Source: an uncultured Saprospiraceae bacterium (lineage in GTDB: Bacteria; Bacteroidota; Bacteroidia; Chitinophagales; Saprospiraceae). From it: a stretch of 15,280 nt of DNA. Position 1 is the stretch's first letter. Each line of letters starts with the position of its first letter. The notes beneath the pieces are model-generated. The model did no database searches and was not told the origin of the DNA. It worked only from the letters and a program-made list of their open reading frames with translations. Below, piece by piece: positions 1 to 10,500 of this stretch. Position numbers and translations under genes: made by a program. Where the stretch lies: positions 1 through 15,280 of the forward strand of contig CALBVQ010000072.1 of NCBI GenBank assembly GCA_937969485.1, given 5' to 3'.

Positions 1-2
1 AA

Positions 3-32
3 AGAGGCTTCCGAAATTAATCGAAAGCCTCT
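3..32 (-). terminator. Hairpin terminator after the DUF2911 gene
   Basis: An 8-bp perfect stem (AGAGGCTT at 3-10, AAGCCTCT at 25-32) continues after one mismatch with three more pairs (12-14 with 21-23) around a 6-base AT loop. It lies about 42 bases past the stop codon of the minus-strand gene at 75-920. Read on the minus strand it runs into T residues at the window edge (bases 1-2 are A), so the T tract itself is cut off and cannot be confirmed. The stem is symmetric and could also serve a plus-strand reading gene outside the window. Confidence 0.6.
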
Positions 33-74
33 ATTTACCGCTAAACTAAGTTGTTACCTCTACGGAACCTCAGT

Positions 75-920
75 TTACATTTTTTTCCAAGAAGCAATTG
101 ACTTCATGTTATTATTTACATAGTCGTCATTTCCAGCTTCCTTTGCAAGTTCTATTGAACGTTCAGCTGTTTTGATAGCATCTTTGTACTTGCCCATTTC
201 AGCTAAAATAAGTGCTTTTCTTCTTACAGACCAGAATTTCTCATAGTCCATAGAGATCGCTTTGTTGATGAATTCAAGTCCTTTATCAAGGTTTTCTTTT
301 TCATCAAGGTAGAATCCCGCCATGTTATAATAGTCTCTATTTGAAGGGCCAGCTAACATCTTATCAATTGAAGATTGTACAGTAGCTTTAGTAGGAACCA
401 TAATATCGAAAGCAACTAAAGTGTTTTCCCATATCATTTGAATTGTAGCTCCATTATTATGGATGCTTCCCACATTTATCATGAACGTTTCCATAGTTAC
501 AGGAAGCTTAGTCGGTTTTGCCATTACTTTAGCAGCAACTTTGGCATCATCCCAGTTTTCAGGAGTTCCCCAGTTCTCTGTATCTGTATAAAGGTAAATT
601 TCCCAAGAATCAACACCAGGCTTCGTAAAGATAGCATATGTTCCTTTTTTTACTTCACTACCTGCAACTGTTACATCAGTTGAAAATGTGATCATTGTAT
701 TTTTATTAGCACCAGTTCTCCACATTTTGCCATTGGGAACTAATTCGCCGAAAATAGCTCTCCCTTTCATTGAAGGACGGGAATACTCGATTGTAATATC
801 AGTAAGACCTACTTCCTGCTGAACTGTAGACATAGGGCTAGCAGCTGGAGTTTTTAGTTGAGCGTCTACTGTAGTAAAACCTAGTAGCATAGTTAAGAAG
901 ATGAATAAAGAAATTCTCAT
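75..920 (-). CDS. Secreted DUF2911 domain protein with TPR-like C-terminus
   Basis: This encodes a predicted exported protein of 281 residues of unknown function. The preferred start is the ATG at 920, because the protein then opens with a clean signal peptide (MRISLFIFLTMLLGF, ending near VDAQ at residue 21); an upstream in-frame ATG at 953 would add 11 polar residues in front of it. Residues about 25-170 match the DUF2911 family as I know it, with the hallmark segments YSRPSMKGR (46-54), VPNGKMWRTGANKNT (61-75), the KKGTYAIFT strand (91-99) and the WGTPENWDDA segment. Residues about 190-270 are helical and look like two TPR units (NRDYYNMAGFYLDEKENL, then GKYKDAIKTAERSIELA). DUF2911 proteins are common in Bacteroidota and are usually exported; no biochemical role can be read here. 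The gene stands alone, with a terminator on each side (1193-1230 upstream belongs to the giant gene, 3-32 downstream is its own). Confidence 0.93.
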   Translation of the reverse strand: MRISLFIFLTMLLGFTTVDAQLKTPAASPMSTVQQEVGLTDITIEYSRPSMKGRAIFGELVPNGKMWRTGANKNTMITFSTDVTVAGSEVKKGTYAIFTKPGVDSWEIYLYTDTENWGTPENWDDAKVAAKVMAKPTKLPVTMETFMINVGSIHNNGATIQMIWENTLVAFDIMVPTKATVQSSIDKMLAGPSNRDYYNMAGFYLDEKENLDKGLEFINKAISMDYEKFWSVRRKALILAEMGKYKDAIKTAERSIELAKEAGNDDYVNNNMKSIASWKKM

Positions 921-1020
921 TTTATAATTTTTATTAGTTAAATAAAGGTTCAATCAATTAAAAGAGTTAACAACATAAAGCATGAAATGTTCAGCTTTCT
1001 TTATTGCTCCTAATTAAACG

Positions 1021-1028
1021 CAAATTTA
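1021..1028 (-). promoter_or_regulatory. Putative -7 box for the DUF2911 gene
   Basis: On the minus strand these bases read TAAATTTG, a full match to the Bacteroidota -7 consensus TAnnTTTG, about 100 bases upstream of the start at 920. No TTG sits at the expected -33 spacing (only T-rich sequence), so the call rests on one element in an AT-rich region. Confidence 0.35.
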
Positions 1029-1101
1029 CATTTCTAATTCGATATTCATCATAAAAATACTGATATGTTAAATGTATAGAATAAGACAGTTGGATATGGC
1101 T

Positions 1102-1119
1102 TTTGGGCTTTCGCCCAAA
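1102..1119. repeat. Dispersed small hairpin, copy 1 (GAAA/TTTC loop)
   Basis: TTTGGGC, loop TTTC, GCCCAAA: a perfect 7-bp stem. Read on the minus strand the loop is GAAA, a GNRA-type tetraloop closed by C-G. The 18-base sequence is the exact reverse complement of the one at 13282-13299 inside the rRNA methyltransferase gene. On the plus strand it is followed by an A run, not a T run, so it does not look like a plus-strand terminator. Confidence 0.6.
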
Positions 1120-1178
1120 GAAAAAACAAGAATTCTTGAGCTACTAGGTATACAAGACAATCCACAACTCTCTCCTAC

Positions 1179-1196
1179 TTTTGGCGGAAGCCAAAA
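1179..1196. repeat. Dispersed small hairpin, copy 2 (GGAA loop)
   Basis: TTTTGGC, loop GGAA, GCCAAAA: a perfect 7-bp stem with a GNRA-type tetraloop on the plus strand. Its right arm merges into the A tract that forms the T run of the giant gene's terminator on the other strand, so the two structures share bases 1193-1196. The same layout with a compensatory base-pair change recurs at 14014-14031. Confidence 0.6.
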
Positions 1197-1230
1197 AAAA
1201 AATCCGCCACTAATTAAATTAGTGACGGAT
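1193..1230 (-). terminator. Strong intrinsic terminator of the giant surface-protein gene
   Basis: On the minus strand, 27 bases past the stop codon, a stem of 13 base pairs (1202-1214 with 1218-1230, including one G-T wobble formed by bases 1207 and 1225) closes a 3-base loop and runs directly into ten T residues (A tract 1193-1202 on the plus strand). This is a textbook Rho-independent terminator and it isolates the giant gene from the DUF2911 gene downstream. Confidence 0.9.
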
Positions 1231-1256
1231 CCCAAACAGTTATTTCACAAATGGAA

Positions 1257-1512
1257 TTACTCCATTAGCATCATTCGTTTTGTAAGCTTGCGAACTCCAC
1301 TAGTGAATTCGTAAACAATCACACCAGAATTTACCGTTAATTCTGCTTTCGATACTTCGATCATATTCTTACCTTTTGGCGCAAAGCCATTTTTAGATAA
1401 TAACAATCTACCATCAATCGTGTAGAAATTAAATGTGTATTCTGCATCAGCCACCATTTCGAACTCGATTACTGTCGCATCAGTCCAAGGGTTAGGCACG
1501 TTTTGATAAAGC
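1257..1512 (-). other. T9SS type A C-terminal sorting domain (within giant gene)
   Basis: The last roughly 84 residues begin with LYQNVPNPWTDATVIEFEM, the classic opening of the T9SS type A sorting domain, continue with a FNFYTIDGRLL strand and GKNMIEV, and end with GVIVYEFTSG followed by a basic tail (RKLTKRMMLME). In this family the domain targets the protein to the type IX secretion system and is usually cleaved off at the surface. It ends exactly at the stop codon, so the protein is complete at its C-terminus. Confidence 0.9.
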
Positions 1513-4500
1513 ACCGCTTTAAGCGCTTCATCATATTCAACAAATCTAAGATTTGCGATGTCGGCATTTTCTGTGTAGAACTCATTTACATCGTTAGCCA
1601 TACCTATCAAAGCTTGCGCATCAATAGCTCTGTCACTTTGCACTACTATCGTAAATAATACGTCAGCTTCTGCAATACTAAAAGGCAAAGTATTAACCCA
1701 TGAGATTTTTAATTCGTCATTAGTGATTCTGTAGTCCTTATCTTCAATATCAATTCTTCCAGGAAGCACTTTTACGATATTGGCAGACGATGCATCAATT
1801 GTCATTTCTAGTGCTTGCAGAGATTCAAACTGATCTGAGTAAACAGGTATGTGAACAAATCCACTTGATGGATTAAGTAGTTCATTATCCACGTATAAGT
1901 TATGGACAGATCTCTCACCAATTAAAGCAGCCTCACCATCAGGATCTTCATTGTTACCAGCTAAGCCTTGGAACGATCCATTTACATCTCCTACTTTAAT
2001 CCCCACAAAGTCCTGTTCAACTGAACCTTGAAGATTAAAGAAATCTGCACTTTCAGGGAAAGTCGAGCTAAATGGATTCGTAGGATCAGCAAAAGCGTAA
2101 TTAGCATCCACAAATCTGAAACTATTATTGTTAGGGAATTCATCATAAGTTCCCAATACAATTTTCTGAAGTTGGATAATATCAACACCAGAGATTGTCT
2201 GGTTATTATCGGCATCAGCAGCAATTATATCATAAGGTGTAGGCAAGATCTGCAGTCCTAAGATATGCTTTTGAATTAGTAATATATCAAGTGTTGTAAT
2301 TCCTTTTGCAGGCTCCTCGTTATTAAAAGGAGCAAGAGTCACATCGTCACCTTCTTGAACATCGTTGAATGAGTAGAAACCTGTATTTTCCACCATTTCC
2401 ATATCTTCCATATCACCACTCAAGTAAACAGCTGTACTCTGCACTGCTGATCCATAATGAGTTTCCACATTACCTTGAACAAGTCCAGAAGGTGGTGAAG
2501 GACAATTTCCATTAGGATCAATAACAGTTGTTTGAGCTCCACAAACCGTGAAATTACCTGCTTCATCGATAATCGCTACAAAAATAGCCTGTAAGATATC
2601 TACGTCGTTACAATCAAATGTGATTATTTCAGCGAGTGTATTATCAGATAAATCGTCATCACCGTCTCCCGTCCAATCTAATACAAAGAATAGATCAAGA
2701 TCAACAGAGTCAGTACAATTATCTGACATTGTAAAGATATAATCTTCAGGAACCACTGAAACAAAACCATTTGTCTCGATCTCTGGGAATACCTTAATAC
2801 AATTAACTATAGGATTAATTTCATCAACAACAGAAATTGATATTGAGAAAGTACCTGTATTTCCGCATGCGTCTGTGGCAGTATAATTTACAACCGTAGT
2901 TCCTACTGGGTAATCACCAGATGCATCAAGTTGATCATTAGGAGCAACTGGACTATCATTTGTGATCACAAGGTCTACTGTACAGTCATCAACTGTAAGT
3001 GCACTTAAGTCGAAGAACATTGCACACTCTGTCGCACTAGACACCATCATCGTGTCAGTTGGAAGTCCAGCAAACATTGGCACACCACTGTCATCAATGA
3101 AAAGTGTTTGTATGAACGTAAATGCTGCATTCTCTTGACAAGAATCAATCACAGTCCAAGTTCTCTCAATTGTATCCTGACAAGTAGTTCCCATTCCTAT
3201 ACTGATATCTTCGAAGTCAATAGAAACATTGAAACATAAAGCATCCATCGTATCTATTTCAGGGAAAGACATTAAGTCTTCAGGGGCAGTTGAGCTACAA
3301 TCATCCACTGTAAGTGGAGTCTCTGGCCATATGATGTTAGCCTCAGTAAAGAGATTACCTTCTGGTACTTCCACGGTAATCGTTTGAGTACAAGAAGCAG
3401 AATTTCCACTTAAATCCTCAACGATGTAGGTTATCGTGATAGTCCCTATTCCACATTCATTAAGGTCTTCAACAATTATAGTATCTTGCATAGAAGATCC
3501 TAGACAGTTGTCTTCGAAGATAGGTTCACCAAATACGGCAGGGTTAGAGAGGTCATCCTCACAAGAGAAAGTCATATCTCCAGGACAAACTACTGAAGGT
3601 GGTACTGTATCTAAGATGGTAACCGTTGCAAAACAGGTATCCATTTCGTTAGTAGTATCATCAGTAATAATTAGCATAACAGTTTCAGTATTAGTTCCAT
3701 TCATAGGATCATCTCCTAGATCGTTACAACCAAAATTGTCCACATCAATACTAAGCGTTGCATTATTTCCACAAGGTGCCATACTTCCACCATCTACATC
3801 TTCAGGTTCTATGAAAACAGCACCTCCATCCAATGGTAAAAATACCGTGATATCTTGACATACAGCAAGAAGTTCCTCATTGCTTACTACCGTCACAGTC
3901 ACCTCAGCAGTATCCGTATTACCTGAATTATCTGTGACTTTAAAAACAACAAGATTATCTCCTATGTCATCGCAATCGAAAGTATCAGGTGTTGCCATGT
4001 AGTTCACAATCATTCCACATTCATCAAAACTTCCATTGTCGAGATCAATAGGATCTATAATTACTGTCCCATCCATTTCTATCGTCACTGTAATATCTTG
4101 TCCGATAGCTACTGGTGGTATATTGTCCTCAACAATTATTGTTGTCTCACAAGTTGCTGTATTTCCATTGTTATCAGTTACTGTTAATACTACTGGCAAT
4201 TCACCAATATCATCACAAGTCACTGATGAAGGATCAACTGTTGTGTCTACGATTACTCCACAAACATCGAATGAATTGTCATCGATAAGTGAAGCAAAGA
4301 TTGGTGCTGGGATAGTTGGATTAAACAAAGTAATTGTTACTTGTCCTTCAGGTACACAAAGTGCTGTTGGAGGTATAGTATCAACAACAGTCACGATTGC
4401 CTCACATTCTGTACTGTTGCCCGCATCATCTGTTACCGTTAAAATTACCGTATTATCACCTAAATCATCACAATCAAACATATTAGGCGTAGCTGCCAAG

Positions 4501-7500
4501 GAAACATTGTCTCCACAAATGTCCGTACTTCCGTTGTCAATTTCTGAGGCATCAAGGTCGTAATTACCATTTCCATCAAGTGTAATAGTAATATCTTGAG
4601 CAACACATAATGGTGGTACACCATCAATAATTGTCACTGTCGCATCACATACGGAAGTATTTCCATTGTTATCAGTCACTGTCAAGGTTACATCATTAAC
4701 TCCTGCATCAGCACATGTGAATGTGTTCGGAGTAGCATCGTAATCAACTATAGTTCCGCACGCATCAAATGAACCATCATCAAGATCTTCTCCTGAAATA
4801 GTTATTGTACCATCAGCGTCATTTAAAGTAAATGTCAAGTTTTGAGTTATGCAAGTTGGAGCTACTTCGTCGATAACCGTCACTATTGCTGTACATACAG
4901 AGGTATTACCGCTCTGATCAGTAACTTCTAGCTCAACCGTATTGGGTCCTAAATCATCACAAGTAAAGCTGCTTGGAGTAGCATCGTACTCAACTATTGT
5001 TCCACAATCATCAGCACTTCCGTCATCAATATCTTCACCTTCGATGAAAACGGTATTTCCATTAGCCGGTATTGTAACAGTAATATCCATTGTATTACAT
5101 AATGGCGCTCCTAAATCATTTACCATGAAATCAACTTCACAAGTAGCTGCATTTCCACATTGGTCTGCTACTGTGTAAATCACAGTGTGCGATCCTACCG
5201 GATAATCTCCACTAGCTTCACCATTGTTGCTATTTGCAAATTCACTATCATTAGTTATTGTGATACCTGTATTACATGTTCCATCAACTGTCGGCAAACC
5301 AATTTCTACAAATGCTGTACATGCTGTATTCGTAGACATACCATCTGCTACAGTTGGACAACTCTCAATTATTGGCGCAGCTGCATTTAATTGCTGGATC
5401 GTCTGCACAAATGTATAGTCCAATTGTGACACAAAACAGAAAAATGAAACTGTAAATGTTCTTTCTATTTCAACACAAGTATCGTCTGGACTTGAAATAT
5501 CAACATCAGAGAATGTGATTTCAAAATCCTCGCAAACACAAGGTAAATTTACTACCGGTGCACTTCCCAATGTTAAAGGGTCTAAATCTGCTACACATTC
5601 AGTAATTGTAATCGTTTCTTCTGGAAACTCAATACAATCTTCAGGTGATGGACATATATCTACGTCATTGTTGTCTTGAACTATAATGGTTGCAGTACAT
5701 GAAGATTGATTTCCAAAGATATCAGTCACATATACTGTCACTATATTAGCTCCTAGATCGAAACAATCGAAAACAGCAATTGTAGAATCACCTTCAACAT
5801 CGTAACTAAACGAAATATCAAATCCACATTCGCTCTCACTATCACCAGCGATTAGTTCAACATCTAGGAATGTCATCTCTGCATCCAAAATATTATCACC
5901 ATCTGTATCCATAGGGGTCAATTCAATTGCTAGATCTTGACACTTAGCCAATGGTGGCATGTTGGTCACAATATTGAACAACTGTGTACAAATAGCTGTG
6001 TTTCCACATCCATCTTCAAATTGATATACAATTCTGTGATTTCCTACAGGGAAAGTCTCTGTAATTGCAATCTGACCACTTACTCCACTTTGAATAATAT
6101 CAAATGAACCGTCATTTCCTAAATCGATACTGTAAGTGTTATTTAAGTTTGCTGTTGCCGTACAATCATCAGTAGCCGATGCTGAAAGCGACACTTCTCC
6201 TTCTGTACAACTGTCAGTTACCACAACATTTACAGGCTCACATGAAGAATTTATGACAGGATCAACAGAGTTCGTAACAACGATCGTTTGGTCATATACA
6301 AACATCAACGGTGTTCCGTCCATCTGCAATTGACACATGTCCATGACAATATACTTTCTTATTATTTTGAAGCATGCATTATCTGACGTAGAAAATGTTT
6401 GATCAGTAAAGTTAATATTGATCATATCACATGCATCTGTTGTAATTTCAGGAAGACCAAATCCATCAGGTAGATCCTCTGGTTGTAAATCTCCGGCGTT
6501 ACATCCTGCATCCGTTGTATAATCTTGTGGCCATACAATGTTTGCTTCACTGAACTGAAAGTCATTGACGACAGAGATTGTTTGTGTTCCTACATCTGTC
6601 CCATTTCCATCAGAAGCAATAAATGTTCTTACGATCTGACCGACTTTACAAGAGTTGATATTTTCAGAAACTGTCTCAGTTATAGTTGGCTCCATACAAT
6701 TATCAGTTGCAGTGGCAAAACCAAAATCCTCAGACAGATTTTCTAGATCATATGTATCAGTACATTGAATAGTCATATCAGCTGGCACTACAAGTACTGG
6801 TGCATTTTTATCTTGCACTTCTACTGAAACCATACAGGTATTACTATTTCCATCCTCATCTGTTGCTCGTAGAAGAACTAATGTTTCTTGTCCTACATCT
6901 GCACAGCAAAATTCAACATATTCACCAAATGCGAAATTGCTAATGTCACATGCTGAGCCATTGTCCATTCTCTTTACTTCTAATGTAAGTGGACTACAAT
7001 CAGTCACTGATCCATCGTCAAACACAGAAGCTGGAGCAAAAGCGGTACCATCCGCCTTTAGACCAATCACTGTGTTTTGATCACATACCATTACAGGAAC
7101 TGTATTATCTACAACAGTTATTGTAAATGAATGCATAGATGAATTCAAACATCCATCGTAAACTGTGTATGTAATCAGGTTATCTCCTAGATCTAGGTCA
7201 ACAGTTCCGCCATTCATATTATTCAAAAATCCACCTGGATATTGAATATCTACCTCGAATTCTGTGCTACAGTCATCAACTGGATCTACCGCAGGCAATT
7301 CTGCTGTTCCAATACATTCGTTTTGATTAGTCGTAATTTCGAAATCGGCTGGCACCTCGAATTCTGGTGCAAGTTGATCTGCTATATTTATTTCTTGAAG
7401 AACTGTCATTGCAGATGTTGAATCACAATGCCATTCCGCAACCGTCCATGTACGCATTACCTTCTGCACACATCCATTAGGTGCAATTACTTGATCTTGA

Positions 7501-10500
7501 TATGTAACACCAACATTACAATACTGATCTGTGTATGGATACAATGGTTCTCCATTGTAAGTAGGGATTCCAGCATCAGCAGGTGATGGATTACCATTAT
7601 CATCTAGATCAAATTGCTGACAGAAAAGTGGATTATCATTACCAACCGTTCTATCTTCAGGGAAAACTACTGCCGTGACATCCAATCTTGCTAAATTGAT
7701 TACCTGAGTTACAGGTGCAGAAACGTTTCCTTGCTCATCGGTTGCAATGAATGTTCTAGTTACTGTTGTTGTAAAGTCATCATTACAACTAAGACTGACA
7801 GGCACTTCACTTGTCAATTCAACCGTTACAATTCCTCCACAATTATCGCTTGCTGTTGGTGTAGGGTAATTATTTGCTACGTTACAATCAAACGTTAGTG
7901 GAGTTATAGGGTCAAATATTGGTGCAATCTTGTCAGTAACTGTGATAGATGACCAACATGAATTTCCTGTACAAGCATCCATTACCTTGATTGTCATTTT
8001 TTGACCTATGTGCTCTCCTGTGATTATTGGCTCCGGAAGCATATTACCTGCTTCATCTGTAACTATCACATTGAATATATTATCTTCTGAAAAGTCCGAA
8101 GTCAACACTAACTCTGGAGTTACCTCCAAGGAACAATCATTATTAAGTGCTATTGTTACATCTCCAATACAAGCCATAGCTCCTGCGCTTACTCCTAGAT
8201 TCACGTCAATTGAAGCTACATCAAAACATATATCGTCATTTGTTTGGTTCACTTCTAAAGTGTGAGGTCCGCCAGGAACGGCATCCCAAATCACCGATAC
8301 ACTAGACTCATCAGATGGTCCATCAATAACTCCACCACTTGATAATATCCACTCATAAGTGGAACCAAAATTTTCTTCAACACTATATGTTTCTGTATTT
8401 CCAGCACAAGCACCAGTCAAACCAGAAATTTCTTGTTGGTTATAATTGCAAGGCCCACCATCTAAGAATAATGCTCCATTTCCTACTAACAGTACTAAAT
8501 ATGACGCACCATCAACGGAAACTCCCTCTAGGCTATAAGTTGATGTACCATCTCCATTTTCTTCTTCGTACAAGTAATCGACAAAAGAGAATTCAGACGT
8601 ACTAACTTGTTCTCCAATCACATAATCATCCGTATCCGGCTCTTCACCAGGTGCATTAATCCCCTGCTCTAAGTTACTACTAAAGGCAACAAACCAAAAC
8701 TCACCACTACCGGATTCAAATTCTAAGATATTGACAAATTGCCCAGGTTCAGTGGAAGTTGCATTAGCTAAACAAAAACACTCTTCTGGTGCTAGCGCAT
8801 TCATCACAACAATCTTCGCAGGATCATGATCATCCTCATCATCCATTCCAGTTCCTGTTATTAAGTCATCAGAATTAGAATCCACCTCTCCACCTGCATC
8901 ATTTAATTGAGAAATATCTGGAGTAGAATCGTAATCATCAAAAGATCTATCATTTCCATTAAAATCAAAACTGGAAACAATTTCTGATTCATTTATTATC
9001 TGACCCACTGGCGATGTCATACTTACTCTACAGCTGATTGAAATCGTTACTTCCTGCCCACCTGCAAGTCCAGTATTTGGCAATAAGCCGTTCGCTCTTG
9101 ACATTGTACACACAGGAAATGACGTCTCATCGTCTATTTCCCAACCTGGAGTTTCAATAAACTCTAAGTATGAAGGTAAATAGTCTACAACTGTAATTTC
9201 ATCAGCGGTAATTGTACCCTGATTTATCACGGTTATATCAAATTCAATTTCTTCACCTGGTTGTACATTTTTGAATTCCGTTTTCTTTGTCAGTGCTAAA
9301 TCAAATCTTTCTAATCTAATTCGAGCAGGATCATGATCGTCCTCATCAATTGCTCCACCATCCTCAACTTCATTATCGGTAGGACCGTTCGGATCACCTC
9401 CGTTATCATTCTCAATAATAGAATCCATGTTTGAATCATAATCAACTGCTACCTCATTGTCGATATGATATGCCTTGCTGATTTCCGCTACATTTACTAT
9501 ATCTGTCGCCAGACCATCAGATTCAATAATTACGTCTAAGTAAACTTTAGCTCGTTGATTCGGATTAAGAATTGGAACAGTGAATGTATAATTAGCTCCC
9601 GCTTCCATCCACTGACTTGGCGCTACAACTGCAAGACCTTCTGGTAAATAGTCAGTTATTTCAATATTTTTCGCTGCAACGTTTCCTTGATTGATTACTG
9701 TAAACTCGAAGTTTACTTGATCTCCCTTAACATATCCCGACTTTGCATTCACGATTTTCTTAGTAAGTGCCAGATCAAATACTTTTAAAGCTGCTGGATC
9801 GTGATCATCTTCATCTACCGAACCATCATCCCATACTTCGTCATCTGTCAAACTAAATGGTTCCCCGCCTATGTCATTATTCTCGCCATCAGGTGTTGAG
9901 TCGATGTCATTTCCAGGCTGATTGAACTGGTTGTCAGCACTCTCAATTTCAGCATAGTTTACAAAATCTTCATGTGTAAAACCAGGCTCTATAAACAAAT
10001 TAATAAAAATCTCCTCTGACTGCCCTGCTGCTATTTCTTCAATAGTATACTGAGCTGATGTAGTTGAAATATTCCATCCTTGGTTTATCGCTTGAGTGAT
10101 ACGAAGACCTGCAGGAATATAATCCTTGATCTTAATATTTCTAGCTCCTATTTCTCCTTGATTATAAACTGTAATCTTATAAGATGCTAGAAGGCCAGCT
10201 TTAGCATATGGAGAACTAGTCAGTTCTTTCTTTAATGCAAGATCAAACTTACCTGGTCTTTTCATTCCAATATCAAATGAATGATCATTATTTCCTAAAT
10301 CTGTCGTTCTTACCTGAATAACTGGTAAACCATCAACTGCACTGCACGTGTTAGTTGCAATTCTTGCATCACTATCACTTCCATCAGGATATGATGTATA
10401 TCCATTATCTGCTTCAGTTAATAATAGTGTTTCATCATTTAATCCTAATGACTGTGTGTTGGCATCATACTGAGCAGCGGAAAATGCAACGTAATATGTT

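Larger units (their letters stand above)
921..1256. other. Non-coding gap between giant gene and DUF2911 gene
   Basis: This 336-base stretch carries no convincing gene. From left to right it holds the AT-rich leader of the DUF2911 gene with a promoter-like box at 1021-1028, a 7-bp hairpin at 1102-1119, a second 7-bp hairpin at 1179-1196, and the intrinsic terminator of the giant gene at 1193-1230. The two small hairpins belong to a family seen elsewhere in the window (13282-13299 and 14014-14031). Confidence 0.7.

Noticed and set aside
1072..1314. 80-codon open frame on the plus strand
   Set aside because: It crosses both small hairpins, the giant gene's terminator and the end of the giant gene itself; its peptide is mostly hairpin and A-tract translation.
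3360..5105. Regular repeats resembling a CRISPR or satellite array
   Set aside because: The period is about 246 bases, the copies differ at many positions and keep the reading frame; they are protein modules.
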